From the NCBI GenBank assembly GCA_002395925.1, contig DGVM01000194.1:8544-17279 (forward strand): a stretch of DNA of 8,736 bases, read 5' to 3'. Positions within the stretch are counted from its first letter, which is position 1. Each line of letters begins with the position of its first letter. Source of the DNA: Bacteroidales bacterium UBA4284. GTDB taxonomy: Bacteria; Bacteroidota; Bacteroidia; Bacteroidales; UBA932. Below the pieces are notes generated by a model. That model saw nothing but the letters and a program-made list of their open reading frames with translations, was not told where the DNA came from and did no database searches. Made by a program: the position numbers and the translations under genes. Below are positions 1 to 6,251 of the stretch, piece by piece.

Positions 1-2
1 AG

Positions 3-929
3 AAGCCGCAAAGCACGGAATCCGGTCAGTCCGGCGCGAATGAAAGGACTCAGGCAGGCACTACCTTGACAATTGCCGTCGGCGACGAAAGAACCTACAC
101 CATTACTTCACCGTTTACGGCCGAGGATCAGATGACTTCCCGTCCCTTCCAGACGGATGATGTTATCTACGTGGCCATGCTCCCCGTTGCCTCCCAGACC
201 GTCACCTTTTCCTCCGAAAGGTTTAACAAGACCTCGGAGAATGTGACGCTCGAAGCAGGCAAGTTCTACCGCAATCTGCCAATTAAATGCACCTACGATA
301 CTATCCGGGACTTAAGTTCCGGCAATATTACAGCATATGACGGCGATACCATAATCCAAAGCCAAGACGGCTCAACCACAAATACCATTACCATAGTGGA
401 TGGCGCTACCGTGACAATCAGAGATATTACCGTTTCTTCCGTGGCCGCTGGAATCACTTGCGAATGTTCGGCTACCATTATTCTAGAAGGTGCTAACTCC
501 ATTCACTCTTCATTTCAACCCGCCATCATGCTCTCAGTTGGCAATCTCACCATTGAGGGCAACGGGAGTTTGAATGTCTCCACTAGTTCAGAAAATCCTG
601 CTATAGGTGGAGATAAAGGTATTGGTGGAGGCGGAAACATCACCATTGCCGGTGGCACGATAGAAGCGAGGGGTGGTTATAAAAGTGCTGCTATCGGTGG
701 AGCGCACAGCGAGGCTTGCCACAGTATCACCATTACAAGCGGGGTTACAAGAGTAACGGCGATCAAGGGCGATGAGGCGCCCTATAGTATCGGACCGGGT
801 GAAGGAAGTGGAATGATTCTAGGAACCATCACCATCGGCGACACGGTCTATTACAACGGTTCATCCTTCCAGAACGGCGGCGAAACCTATCTCGCCCAGA
901 GTCCGCTCGTATATGAGCCCCAACATTAA
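3..929 (+). CDS. Fimbrillin-like surface protein with glycine-rich beta-helix repeats, 5' truncated
   Basis: The frame is open from the window edge, so the true start and any signal peptide or lipobox lie outside; the TTG at 66 is internal. 308 residues are visible. The first ~100 residues (phrases such as DERTYTIT, DDVIYVAMLP, GKFYRNLPIKC) resemble the beta-sandwich of Bacteroidales fimbrillin-family proteins. From about residue 125 on, short beta strands repeat (TIVDGATVTIRDITV, NLTIEGNGSLNV, NITIAGGTIEARGG, SITITSGVTRVTA). They are separated by AIGG/GIGGGG turns, as in right-handed parallel beta-helix or adhesin-like rungs. The protein ends shortly after the last rung (stop TAA at 927-929) with no evident sorting domain, so anchoring presumably relied on an N-terminal lipid. 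Likely role, inferred: surface adhesin or glycan-binding protein. Family assignment is from pattern only. Confidence 0.8.
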   Translation, partial: KPQSTESGQSGANERTQAGTTLTIAVGDERTYTITSPFTAEDQMTSRPFQTDDVIYVAMLPVASQTVTFSSERFNKTSENVTLEAGKFYRNLPIKCTYDTIRDLSSGNITAYDGDTIIQSQDGSTTNTITIVDGATVTIRDITVSSVAAGITCECSATIILEGANSIHSSFQPAIMLSVGNLTIEGNGSLNVSTSSENPAIGGDKGIGGGGNITIAGGTIEARGGYKSAAIGGAHSEACHSITITSGVTRVTAIKGDEAPYSIGPGEGSGMILGTITIGDTVYYNGSSFQNGGETYLAQSPLVYEPQH

Positions 930-953
930 GATTAGTCAGACAAGCCTATATTT

Positions 954-985
954 CCGGGAGTGCAATCGCTGTGCTCCCGGTTTTT
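954..985 (+). terminator. Intrinsic terminator after the first surface protein gene
   Basis: A 7-bp GC-rich stem CCGGGAG (954-960) / CTCCCGG (974-980) is followed directly by TTTTT (981-985). Three further pairs including wobbles (961-963 with 971-973) can shorten the loop to 7 nt. It lies 25 nt past the upstream stop codon, as expected for the 3' end of that transcript. Confidence 0.85.
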
Positions 986-992
986 GTCTCCG

Positions 993-1026
993 GAAAGAAA
1001 AAGCCCGCATCATCTCGACGTGGGCT
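993..1026 (-). terminator. Candidate distal terminator for the minus-strand operon
   Basis: Read on the minus strand, AGCCCAC (1026-1020) pairs with GCGGGCT (1008-1002), with one A-C mismatch and an 11-nt loop, followed by a T-rich tract (TTTTTCTTTC, down to 993). The plus strand lacks a T tract here, so the direction is minus. The uninterrupted stem is only 5 bp, so this is weaker than the upstream hairpin at 1138-1203. Confidence 0.45.
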
Positions 1027-1137
1027 ATTGGAGGGAGGTTATGGCACCAAAGATAATTCCACCAAGACAAGGCGGCAAGCAACAGATAGAGATGGTGCCA
1101 AGGTCCTCAAGTATAAGAGTTTGAGCCTGGTCCTGGG

Positions 1138-1203
1138 AAAGAAAAAGAAAGAGCCCCGCAGCTTAGCTCTCAATAGCAAGCTTATCCATAACGGGCGCTC
1201 TTT
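1138..1203 (-). terminator. Candidate terminator of the fic-pgeF operon
   Basis: On the minus strand AAAGAGCGCCCG (1203-1192) pairs with CGGGGCTCTTT (1158-1148), giving 11 base pairs with one bulged G. A tract TTCTTTTTCTTTC follows, down to 1136. The loop is long (33 nt) but contains AGCT-rich sequence that can fold further. It lies 219 nt past the last stop codon of the operon, the first plausible terminator on that strand. Confidence 0.6.
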
Positions 1204-1290
1204 CATCACTAACTTATTTATAATCAAGGCCGTACGGTTGTGATACCTAACCTCATATATCGAAAATCCAAGTTATACGGAGTTGAGTTG

Positions 1291-1425
1291 ATGTCAAAAC
1301 CACGAGGACGCAAACCCAAGCAAAAGCCAGAGCCAACCCAGACGAACAGTAGCGCTTTTATTGTGTTGGGGCAGGGACATATGACGGTCTCTGCTCCTTT
1401 TTTGTTTAATGCAGACTTCAGTTAG
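1291..1425 (+). CDS. Doubtful 44-aa ORF with AT-hook-like N-terminus
   Basis: ATG at 1291 opens a 44-codon frame beginning MSKPRGRKPKQKPEP. The PRGRKP core resembles an AT-hook (R/P-G-R-P), a minor-groove DNA-binding motif; the rest is hydrophobic and unrecognised. The frame extends upstream to a GTG at 1240. Against coding: the strong plus-strand terminator at 1368-1403 lies inside the frame, so a terminated transcript would end before the stop codon at 1423-1425. No clear promoter or ribosome binding site is seen. It may be chance, a remnant of a larger gene, or sequence lying within a small RNA. Confidence 0.2.
   Translation: MSKPRGRKPKQKPEPTQTNSSAFIVLGQGHMTVSAPFLFNADFS
1368..1403 (+). 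terminator. Strong plus-strand intrinsic terminator without an assigned gene
   Basis: GGGGCAGGGAC (1368-1378) pairs with GTCTCTGCTCC (1387-1397), 11 consecutive pairs including two G-U, with an 8-nt loop (1379-1386) and six T residues at 1398-1403. The minus strand has no T tract after the same hairpin, so the element acts on plus-strand transcription. No credible gene precedes it; the surface gene already terminates at 954-985. Confidence 0.75.
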
Positions 1426-1628
1426 ATCATCAGCCGTATCAGCCCATCAGATTTCACGAAGGTATCAGGATGCAACATAACGACGGCATAGACTTGTTTC
1501 CCGTCGACAGGCATTCCATCCTTCCTTCGATAGAGTCCACGGGCATTGATTTCGGCTGCTATCCTGTCCGTATTCATCCCCCTATTGGATGAAGCAAGGA
1601 GATACACTATTGCTTCCGGGAGTGTCAT
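1422..1628 (-). CDS. Small HARE-type winged helix-turn-helix protein
   Basis: A 68-aa protein starting MTLPEAIVYLLASSNRGMNT. The frame is open further upstream, but the ATG at 1628 overlaps the TGA of the preceding gene by 4 nt (ATGA), which fixes the start by translational coupling. The pattern (helix LPEAIVYLLASS, then GMNTDRIAAEINARGLY, then GKQVYAVVMLHPDTFVKSDGLIRL) fits the HARE-HTH fold: an N-terminal helix, a helix-turn-helix and a wing ending in a strand. HARE-HTH domains are thought to bind DNA or link chromatin and restriction factors; here the domain stands alone. It is the last gene of the fic-pgeF operon. A role as a small DNA-binding regulator is inferred; its target is unknown. 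Confidence 0.75.
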   Translation of the reverse strand: MTLPEAIVYLLASSNRGMNTDRIAAEINARGLYRRKDGMPVDGKQVYAVVMLHPDTFVKSDGLIRLMI

Positions 1629-2104
1629 AGGATTACGATAACACCGGCTATAAGGACCGAAGGGACAGCCAGGACCATACCAATGAGAGAGCCCTTGAGG
1701 TGGAACCAATAGTCGTGATAGGCAGCAGTCATGTCTTCAGTGCCGGGAATGACGAAGTGCGGGTCGTGGCAGAACCAGATGCAGTCCAGGACAAGAGCAT
1801 CAAACCAATTCACAACATTCCATAGGGCATATGCGGTAATGACTCCGGACCAGAATGTGGTACAGCCGTTGACATACCGCACCAGGAGTCCAAGGAGTAC
1901 ACCGAAGACAAGAAGGGCTGTAAGTTTCTTAATATAGAATACAACTCCTCCCGGCTTGTTGGAATCATTTACGAGCCCAAGCGTCCTGCAGCGTTCTATG
2001 ATGGCAGGAGGGTAATTGAAGATAATCTTGACGGGATTCCTTGACATCAAGAATACAAACAAGGTGAACAGTCCGCAAGCTATTATGGATTCGATGAGAA
2101 ACAT
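1625..2104 (-). CDS. Conserved four-TM integral membrane protein of unknown function
   Basis: 159 aa from the ATG at 2104 (MFLIESIIAC), 2 nt after the pgeF stop. An alternative TTG at 2110 would add two residues and overlap pgeF. Hydrophobic segments lie at about residues 2-20, 60-78, 84-100 and 138-158. The loop at 21-59 has SRNPVKIIFNYPP and a cluster ERCRTLGL. The stretch 99-135 is rich in charged and aromatic residues (NWFDALVLDCIWFCHDPHF, then DYWFH), with Asp and His residues next to the membrane that could form a polar or metal site (inference). I do not recognise a named family. It is translationally coupled to the downstream HTH gene by an ATGA overlap and follows pgeF closely, suggesting co-expression. 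Confidence 0.8.
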   Translation of the reverse strand: MFLIESIIACGLFTLFVFLMSRNPVKIIFNYPPAIIERCRTLGLVNDSNKPGGVVFYIKKLTALLVFGVLLGLLVRYVNGCTTFWSGVITAYALWNVVNWFDALVLDCIWFCHDPHFVIPGTEDMTAAYHDYWFHLKGSLIGMVLAVPSVLIAGVIVIL

Positions 2105-2106
2105 AT

Positions 2107-2790
2107 TCAATTTAGAATCTTGATAGCGTTAATATTCCGTCCACACTCGATTCCTTCACGTCTGGCTGAATAGAAGGAGGGATCAAGGTAGGTGTCGATG
2201 CCGCTGACAAGGATATTCTCTTTAGGTACACCGACCTCCAAGAGTATCCAGCGGCAAGCTTCAGGCAGATTGATATGATGTCCTCCTTCCATAGGCTTCT
2301 TTCCCTTAGGTCCCATAAACTGCCAGATATGGTCCATAGGAAAACCGGCATCCCTGAACACCGCTGCAACTTCCTCTCCCACCTGAAAACTATCCGGACC
2401 GATGCAAGGACCGATTGCCGCCTGAAGATCTGAAGGCTTGGTTCCGTATCTGTCTTCAAGGATTCCGATAACCTTCCTGGAAATCATCTGCACCGTTCCT
2501 TTCCATCCCGAATGTATGGCCGCTATTACACGTTTCCCCGGGTCGGAAAGGAGTATCGGAACACAGTCGGCCGTTCTTACTCCTATCGATACTCCAGGAA
2601 GATTTGTAATCAGGGCATCATAACCTTCGAGATCTTCCCTTCTGATATCCGGCCGGTCTACGATAGCTACCCTCGACCCGTGTACCTGATGGCCTTGGAC
2701 GACGGGATAAGGGAGGACGGAATCTCTTCGGGTGGTAAAAGCTTCTACACCCGGGCCAAGAGAATAGTAGAGAAGGTCCTGAAACTCCAT
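2107..2790 (-). CDS. pgeF: PgeF/YfiH-family protein (multicopper polyphenol oxidoreductase/laccase domain)
   Basis: 227 aa from the ATG at 2790, which overlaps the fic stop codon by one base (TAATG); an ATG at 2808 would overlap fic more deeply. Family signatures are GHQVHG (33-38), RTADCVPILLSD (72-83), HSGWKGT (93-99) and AIGPCIGPDSFQVG (125-138). The conserved metal-site residues are likely H37, C76 and H93. The family has been described as polyphenol oxidase, as a purine nucleoside phosphorylase/adenosine deaminase-like enzyme, and, for E. coli YfiH, as an editing enzyme removing mis-incorporated L-Ser from peptidoglycan precursors. The length is slightly below the usual 240-260 aa, and the C-terminal SARREGIECGRN replaces the more usual RRDGxTGR. 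The protein is cytoplasmic. It is second in the operon, between fic and the membrane protein. Confidence 0.93.
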   Translation of the reverse strand: MEFQDLLYYSLGPGVEAFTTRRDSVLPYPVVQGHQVHGSRVAIVDRPDIRREDLEGYDALITNLPGVSIGVRTADCVPILLSDPGKRVIAAIHSGWKGTVQMISRKVIGILEDRYGTKPSDLQAAIGPCIGPDSFQVGEEVAAVFRDAGFPMDHIWQFMGPKGKKPMEGGHHINLPEACRWILLEVGVPKENILVSGIDTYLDPSFYSARREGIECGRNINAIKILN

Positions 2791-3764
2791 TAATCCTGCA
2801 CCTCCCAATATCCGTTCCGATTTGCGCCGACTCTCCTGATTACACCCTTCGCTTTGAGATCGGCCATAATCCTTTCTATCTGACGGGCACTCATATCAAG
2901 GTCCTCCGCTATCTTGGCAGCTGTGGTATGGTTGTCTGCCCGAAGATATCCAAGTACCCTTTCGTGCGGGTATCCAAGTCCCATCTCACCGGCTATCTCA
3001 GCATTTGACTTCCCCTGATGACCTACCAGCGCATTAAGTATCTCCCCCAGCATAAAGTCGATGAAAGGTCCGCTGTCGCCAAGGTCAGAGCTCCTGTTGA
3101 TGGCATTGTAATACTCCTGCTGGTTGGCATATACCAAATTCTCGACAGGCAGATGCTCGAAGATAGGATTCAACTTTCCGAGTATCAGTGATTGCCAGAG
3201 CCTGCCCGTCCTGCCGTTGCCGTCTGAAAAGGGATGGATGAATTCGAACTCGTAGTGGAATACACAACTGCGTATCAGGAGGTGGTCGTCGGAATTCTCA
3301 AGCCATCCGAAAAGTTCATTCATCAGTCCTTTAACCTTGTCTGCCGGAGGTGCGATATGGATAGGTTCGTTTCCATCGAACACACCGACACCGCCGCTCC
3401 TGAACATACCGGCCTCATCGACAAGCCCTGCCATCATAGTCCCGTGGGCAAGCAGAAGGTCCTGGATGGAGAAGGGGTTCAGCTTTGGATAGAGCTCATA
3501 GGTCTTGATTGCATTCCTGACTTCATGGATCTCTTTCAGCGGAGCGACTACCTTCTTGCCGTCCAGAATAGCCTGCACTTCACCTTCCGACAGCGTGTTT
3601 CCTTCTATGGCCAGGGACGAGTGGATGGTCTTGATACGGTTGGCCTTCCTGAGCTTCAGTTTATCATCCTGCTCCATCCTGATTGCATACCTCTCTATCT
3701 GGCTGGAAATCTTGGCAATCAGATTTATGGCTCTGGATGAAACTGTGAATGGTGGCGTGTACAT
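2790..3764 (-). CDS. Fic-family protein (AMP-transferase fold) with N-terminal inhibitory motif and C-terminal winged helix
   Basis: 324 aa. The catalytic motif HPFSDGNGRTGR is intact at residues 177-188, with H177 the expected catalytic base. The flap lies around 128-138 (GVFDGNEPIHI). An inhibitory motif SSLAIEGN at 49-56, with E54 the expected blocking glutamate, matches (S/T)xxxE(G/N) and makes this a self-inhibited (class II) Fic protein with a Fic_N-like N-terminal region. Residues ~255-324 form a winged helix (AKIAEDLDMSARQIERIM, then the wing RRVGANRNGYW). Such enzymes usually transfer AMP from ATP to target protein hydroxyls; the target here is unknown. It is first in an operon with pgeF. 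The promoter and three operator-like repeats lie just upstream, so autoregulation through the winged helix is plausible (inference). No separate antitoxin is needed, since the motif is in cis. Confidence 0.95.
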   Translation of the reverse strand: MYTPPFTVSSRAINLIAKISSQIERYAIRMEQDDKLKLRKANRIKTIHSSLAIEGNTLSEGEVQAILDGKKVVAPLKEIHEVRNAIKTYELYPKLNPFSIQDLLLAHGTMMAGLVDEAGMFRSGGVGVFDGNEPIHIAPPADKVKGLMNELFGWLENSDDHLLIRSCVFHYEFEFIHPFSDGNGRTGRLWQSLILGKLNPIFEHLPVENLVYANQQEYYNAINRSSDLGDSGPFIDFMLGEILNALVGHQGKSNAEIAGEMGLGYPHERVLGYLRADNHTTAAKIAEDLDMSARQIERIMADLKAKGVIRRVGANRNGYWEVQD

Positions 3765-3766
3765 AG

Positions 3767-3812
3767 TTATTCCGACATTTATTCCGACACAAAGATAGCA
3801 GTTATTCCGACA
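3767..3812 (-). repeat. Three 11-bp direct repeats in the fic promoter, candidate operator
   Basis: TTATTCCGACA occurs on the plus strand at 3767-3777, 3779-3789 and 3802-3812 (TGTCGGAATAA when read toward fic), with start spacings of 12 and 23 nt, roughly one and two helical turns. The outer copies share 14 bp (AGTTATTCCGACAT at 3765-3778 and 3800-3813). One copy lies in the spacer between -33 and -7; the other two lie between the -7 element and the fic start codon, the last ending 2 nt before the ATG. This placement would let a bound protein block transcription. Confidence 0.75.
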
Positions 3813-3820
3813 TAATCAAA
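3790..3820 (-). promoter_or_regulatory. Bacteroidetes-type promoter for the fic-pgeF operon
   Basis: On the minus strand, TTTG (3820-3817) is followed after 19 nt by TATCTTTG (3797-3790). This is a full match to the -33/-7 consensus TTTG-N19-21-TAnnTTTG. The transcript would start about 20 nt before the fic ATG at 3764, giving a very short leader that contains two of the three repeats. Confidence 0.8.
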
Positions 3821-3855
3821 GCCGTCAATTCCTTATCTGAAAACAAATAATACTT

Positions 3856-4074
3856 ATGAGTGATTATGATTATCATGATTTCATGGACAGACTCCACAAT
3901 CAGACTACATGTGGAGAAGAGGCATTACGGACACGGCAGGATAAAGCGATAATGAGGGTCCTGATATCGTGGGCCAGGAAACAGACGGCAGAATTCGACA
4001 GGGAAAGTGTGGCGGAGGATCTCAAGGACGAATTCAATGACGCTTATGATTCTGCCACCGAGGATCCCTGGTAG
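3856..4074 (+). CDS. Small acidic hypothetical protein divergent from fic
   Basis: 72 aa (MSDYDYHDFMDRL...), ATG at 3856 after an A-rich leader (AAACAAATAATACTT) without a Shine-Dalgarno sequence, as is usual in this phylum. It is acidic, rich in Asp/Glu and predicted helical (DKAIMRVLISWARKQTAEFD, then ESVAEDLKDEFNDAY), with one cysteine and no signal peptide or TM segment. I do not recognise a family. It does not carry the (S/T)xxxE(G/N) motif of stand-alone Fic antitoxins, so it is probably not FicA-like. It is transcribed away from fic from the same 91-nt intergenic region, so the fic repeats could also affect it. No clear TAnnTTTG element is seen on its strand. Confidence 0.6.
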   Translation: MSDYDYHDFMDRLHNQTTCGEEALRTRQDKAIMRVLISWARKQTAEFDRESVAEDLKDEFNDAYDSATEDPW

Positions 4075-4141
4075 CGTGAGAGTAAGTTTAAAGATGTAAG
4101 GTAGTGGATTGGGCCTCGGTTATAATCAGTATTCCGGAGCA

Positions 4142-4290
4142 GACTATGTCCATGTTGACGGCATGGTCGACCAGGATGCGGACCTCCACTCCGGCTGCGG
4201 CCTTGCGCGCCAGACGCTCCGCCACGCGGCGGCAGGACAGCTATCAGGATGATTCCTCCGGTATTCTTCGGCGAAGATTCGCGCAGGAAA
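4142..4290 (-). pseudogene. Probable remnant of a phospholipase D/cardiolipin-synthase-like gene
   Basis: In the minus-strand frame covering 4234-4142 the translation reads RRVAERLARKAAAGVEVRILVD. This resembles the stretch of PLD-superfamily/cardiolipin synthases that precedes the first HKD half-site (RxxADxLxxKAxxGVEVRxxYD). Stop codons (TGA TAG) close the frame just upstream. A one-base shift there joins it to IFAEEYRRNHPDSC, from about 4240 to 4285, which could be the preceding family segment. No HKD motif, start codon or full domain remains. The 226-nt gap is otherwise empty, and no terminator is seen for the flanking convergent genes. The assignment rests on a short match and could be chance. 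Confidence 0.35.
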
Positions 4291-4300
4291 CCGGTGAGCG

Positions 4301-6244
4301 CTACTGCACCTCAGGAGTGACCGTAGTGCCGACGGGTACCATGCGGCAGTTGTCCACGTAGTATGTTCCCTGATAGTTACCGTCGCGGATGACGGGCTGC
4401 AGGTCGAAAGGAGTCAGGACGTATGCGAGGATGGAGTAATTGGTTCCATCGACCGCCACGGGAAGCTCCCTCTCAAAGTGGATGCTGTTTGTGCCCTTTG
4501 ACAGATTATGCAGTGCTCCGGCGATGTTGTTCTTGTCGTCGTTCAGCTTATACTGGGAGACGTTCCTGAAGTTGTTGCCCCATACATTCGTGCCCGATAT
4601 GTATTGGACATTCGCCAGCACATACACCGCAATCCTGTAATACTGAGCCGTATAGGCATAGACTGAGAGGTCCACGGAAAGCTTCTTGCCGTCAACGGAG
4701 GAAGAAATACCGACAGAAGTCTGGGCAGGATACACGTCATCCGACTCGGCGGCGAATACGGGAATCATATCCAACCGGCTCTTCACCTGGCGCCTGCCGT
4801 CGAAGAAATAGTAATAGTCGGGGTAAGTAACCTTATACTGCGCGTGCTCAGTCAGGCACTCGTTCCCGACATGGCTCGCGTCGTCGAAGATGCATACGTA
4901 TTCGAACAGGTCGCCGTAATCTTTCTTTGCATCAAGGAGCGGGGACGGGTTGGCGCCGGAATTACATTCGGTGGACATCGTGGCCAGCACCAGGTGGTGA
5001 CGGACGATGGACGGATAGTTTGCAAGGGGCTCGCCGGCGGCTTGGGAAACGGTCACGGGAACCGTTCCGCCTTCGCTTACGACGTTGATGGTTGCGGTCC
5101 TGGCGGCACCGTAATTGCGCTTGACCACGAAGGTGTGGGTGCATTTGTCGGCGATTGCGTCGCCTGTTCCGCCCATATCGACCAGCCAGTCCTCGTTGCA
5201 TTCGACGGTATAGGCCACCGAGCACTTGACGTCGAATGAGGCCTCGCCGCCGTACTTCTGGAGCTGGATGTCTGTGGGAGTCACCTCCGGAGCATTCGCC
5301 TTCCATTCGCAGCCGCTGTCGGCCTCCATCAGGGTCTTGAACACTCCCGGATCGAACATGATGCCGCCTGAAGGAACCACGGAACGTTTGGCGGCGGAAC
5401 CGTCAGCCTTTTCGAATGTGAAGTCGATGCCTCCCATCAGGGATGTGGAAGGAATGACGAAATAATATGCCTGTCCCGGGATGAAAGTACCGCCCTGAGG
5501 AATCAATTCCAAACTCTGATAGAGAGGGGCGTCCATCGCCGTCGTAAGGCATCTGCCATCGGAATACACGCTGACATCCACCTTTGCGCCGCCGAAATTG
5601 TCATTTTTATATTTTGCGCCGCAGGTGACGGTAACCTTGGAAACATTCTCGCTGACCACCGAGAACTTGATGCCTCCGAATGGATATTTGAAGGAAAAGT
5701 GGTCATCCTGTGACCAGGCCATCGCTACCCAGCAGGAAGGGTCGAAGGTTCCCGGAATGCCCTGCTGGACATCGGGGAACGGGAGGTTGGTGGTAAACCT
5801 GTTGATATAGCTGCTTGGCGGCTGGAAAGAGGACTGGTAACCTCCGTTCCTTCCGGCAACGTAAGGATAAATGGCAATGCGGTCAAGTCCATCGTAACCC
5901 CAGAGTTCTTTCAGGTATGTTACGTAAGTGGACTGATCCTGGCCGTCGGGCACCACCGCCCTGAACCTGGTCGAGCAGGCGGGGGCTTCAAGCGTCGCCG
6001 CAAAGCGTTCGTTCCTGTCGATCATGCTGCCGTCCTGCACGAGGAACACTCCGATTTCGTCACCGGGATTCCAGTACATGTTTCCCGAGCCATCGCGTTC
6101 CATGCGGGTGTCAGGGGTGCCGCAGTCGGCGGAAATGATAAATTCTTCACCAAATTCCGGGGCGGGTACGGATTCAACGTCCGTTTTGCAGGAGGCGGCC
6201 GCAACCGACATCAGCGCAAGCGCTGCAAGTACTTGTTTTTTCAT
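4301..6244 (-). CDS. Surface lipoprotein: fimbrillin-like region, BACON domain, Omp28-like C-terminus
   Basis: 647 aa. The signal peptide MKKQVLAALALMSVAAASC ends in lipobox AAS|C19, followed by KTDVES. Residues ~30-310 resemble fimbrillin-family beta domains (ISADCGTPDTRMERD, MYWNPGDEIGVFL, YYFVIPSTSLMGG). Residues ~318-402 are a BACON domain (VTPTDIQLQKYGGEASFDVKC, NEDWLV with W353, TATINVVSEGGTVPVTVSQAAG); BACON domains occur in Bacteroidetes surface and glycan-active proteins. Residues ~408-647 (RHHLVLATMSTECNSG, LDMIPVF, LSVDLSVYAYTAQYYRIAVYVL) look like an Omp28-type region with a thioredoxin-like start, but no CxxC is present (C427-N-S-G). It is preceded 13 nt upstream by a 39-aa ORF and by a strong AGGAGG. 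Likely an outer-membrane surface lipoprotein; its ligand is unknown. The Omp28 assignment is tentative. Confidence 0.9.
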   Translation of the reverse strand: MKKQVLAALALMSVAAASCKTDVESVPAPEFGEEFIISADCGTPDTRMERDGSGNMYWNPGDEIGVFLVQDGSMIDRNERFAATLEAPACSTRFRAVVPDGQDQSTYVTYLKELWGYDGLDRIAIYPYVAGRNGGYQSSFQPPSSYINRFTTNLPFPDVQQGIPGTFDPSCWVAMAWSQDDHFSFKYPFGGIKFSVVSENVSKVTVTCGAKYKNDNFGGAKVDVSVYSDGRCLTTAMDAPLYQSLELIPQGGTFIPGQAYYFVIPSTSLMGGIDFTFEKADGSAAKRSVVPSGGIMFDPGVFKTLMEADSGCEWKANAPEVTPTDIQLQKYGGEASFDVKCSVAYTVECNEDWLVDMGGTGDAIADKCTHTFVVKRNYGAARTATINVVSEGGTVPVTVSQAAGEPLANYPSIVRHHLVLATMSTECNSGANPSPLLDAKKDYGDLFEYVCIFDDASHVGNECLTEHAQYKVTYPDYYYFFDGRRQVKSRLDMIPVFAAESDDVYPAQTSVGISSSVDGKKLSVDLSVYAYTAQYYRIAVYVLANVQYISGTNVWGNNFRNVSQYKLNDDKNNIAGALHNLSKGTNSIHFERELPVAVDGTNYSILAYVLTPFDLQPVIRDGNYQGTYYVDNCRMVPVGTTVTPEVQ

Positions 6245-6251
6245 AACCTTT

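Larger units (their letters stand above)
986..1421. other. Intergenic region with terminators on both strands and no convincing gene
   Basis: This 436-nt stretch separates the plus-strand surface gene from the minus-strand fic-pgeF operon. It holds two minus-strand terminator-like hairpins (993-1026 and 1138-1203) that share the A-rich string GGAAAGAAAAAG at 991-1002 and 1137-1148, and one plus-strand terminator (1368-1403). Candidate ORFs are a 27-codon plus-strand ORF at 1041-1124, preceded by GGAGGGAGG, and a 44-codon ORF at 1291-1425. No tRNA or rRNA is apparent, and no clear TAnnTTTG promoter; the nearest is TACGGTTG at 1233-1240, lacking a -33 partner. Confidence 0.6.

Noticed and set aside
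1041..1124. 27-codon plus-strand ORF (MAPKIIPPRQGGKQQ...) preceded by GGAGGGAGG
   Set aside because: Very short, no family match, no promoter seen, and it lies in a region of minus-strand terminators; the purine run is probably chance.
971..1243. 90-codon plus-strand ORF starting inside the terminator at 954-985
   Set aside because: Its GTG start lies in the terminator stem and its composition is low-complexity Lys/Arg-rich; no protein-like pattern.
3234..3740. 168-codon plus-strand ORF opposite fic
   Set aside because: Antisense to the conserved Fic domain and N-terminal inhibitory motif; no independent signals.
3767..3812. Short regularly spaced repeats considered as a CRISPR array or replication iterons
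   Set aside because: Repeats are only 11 bp with 1- and 12-nt gaps, no spacers of uniform size and no cas or rep gene; position in the promoter fits an operator better.
3856..4074. 72-aa protein considered as a FicA-type antitoxin
   Set aside because: It lacks an (S/T)xxxE(G/N) motif, is divergent rather than cotranscribed, and Fic carries its own inhibitory motif.
4255..4300. Imperfect hairpin (ATTCTTC/GAAGATT) considered as the terminator of the 647-aa lipoprotein gene
   Set aside because: Stem has a mismatch and a 3-nt loop and is followed by no T tract on either strand.
4844..5239. 131-codon plus-strand ORF within the 647-aa lipoprotein gene
   Set aside because: Antisense to the BACON and neighbouring coding sequence; no recognisable domain or start signals.
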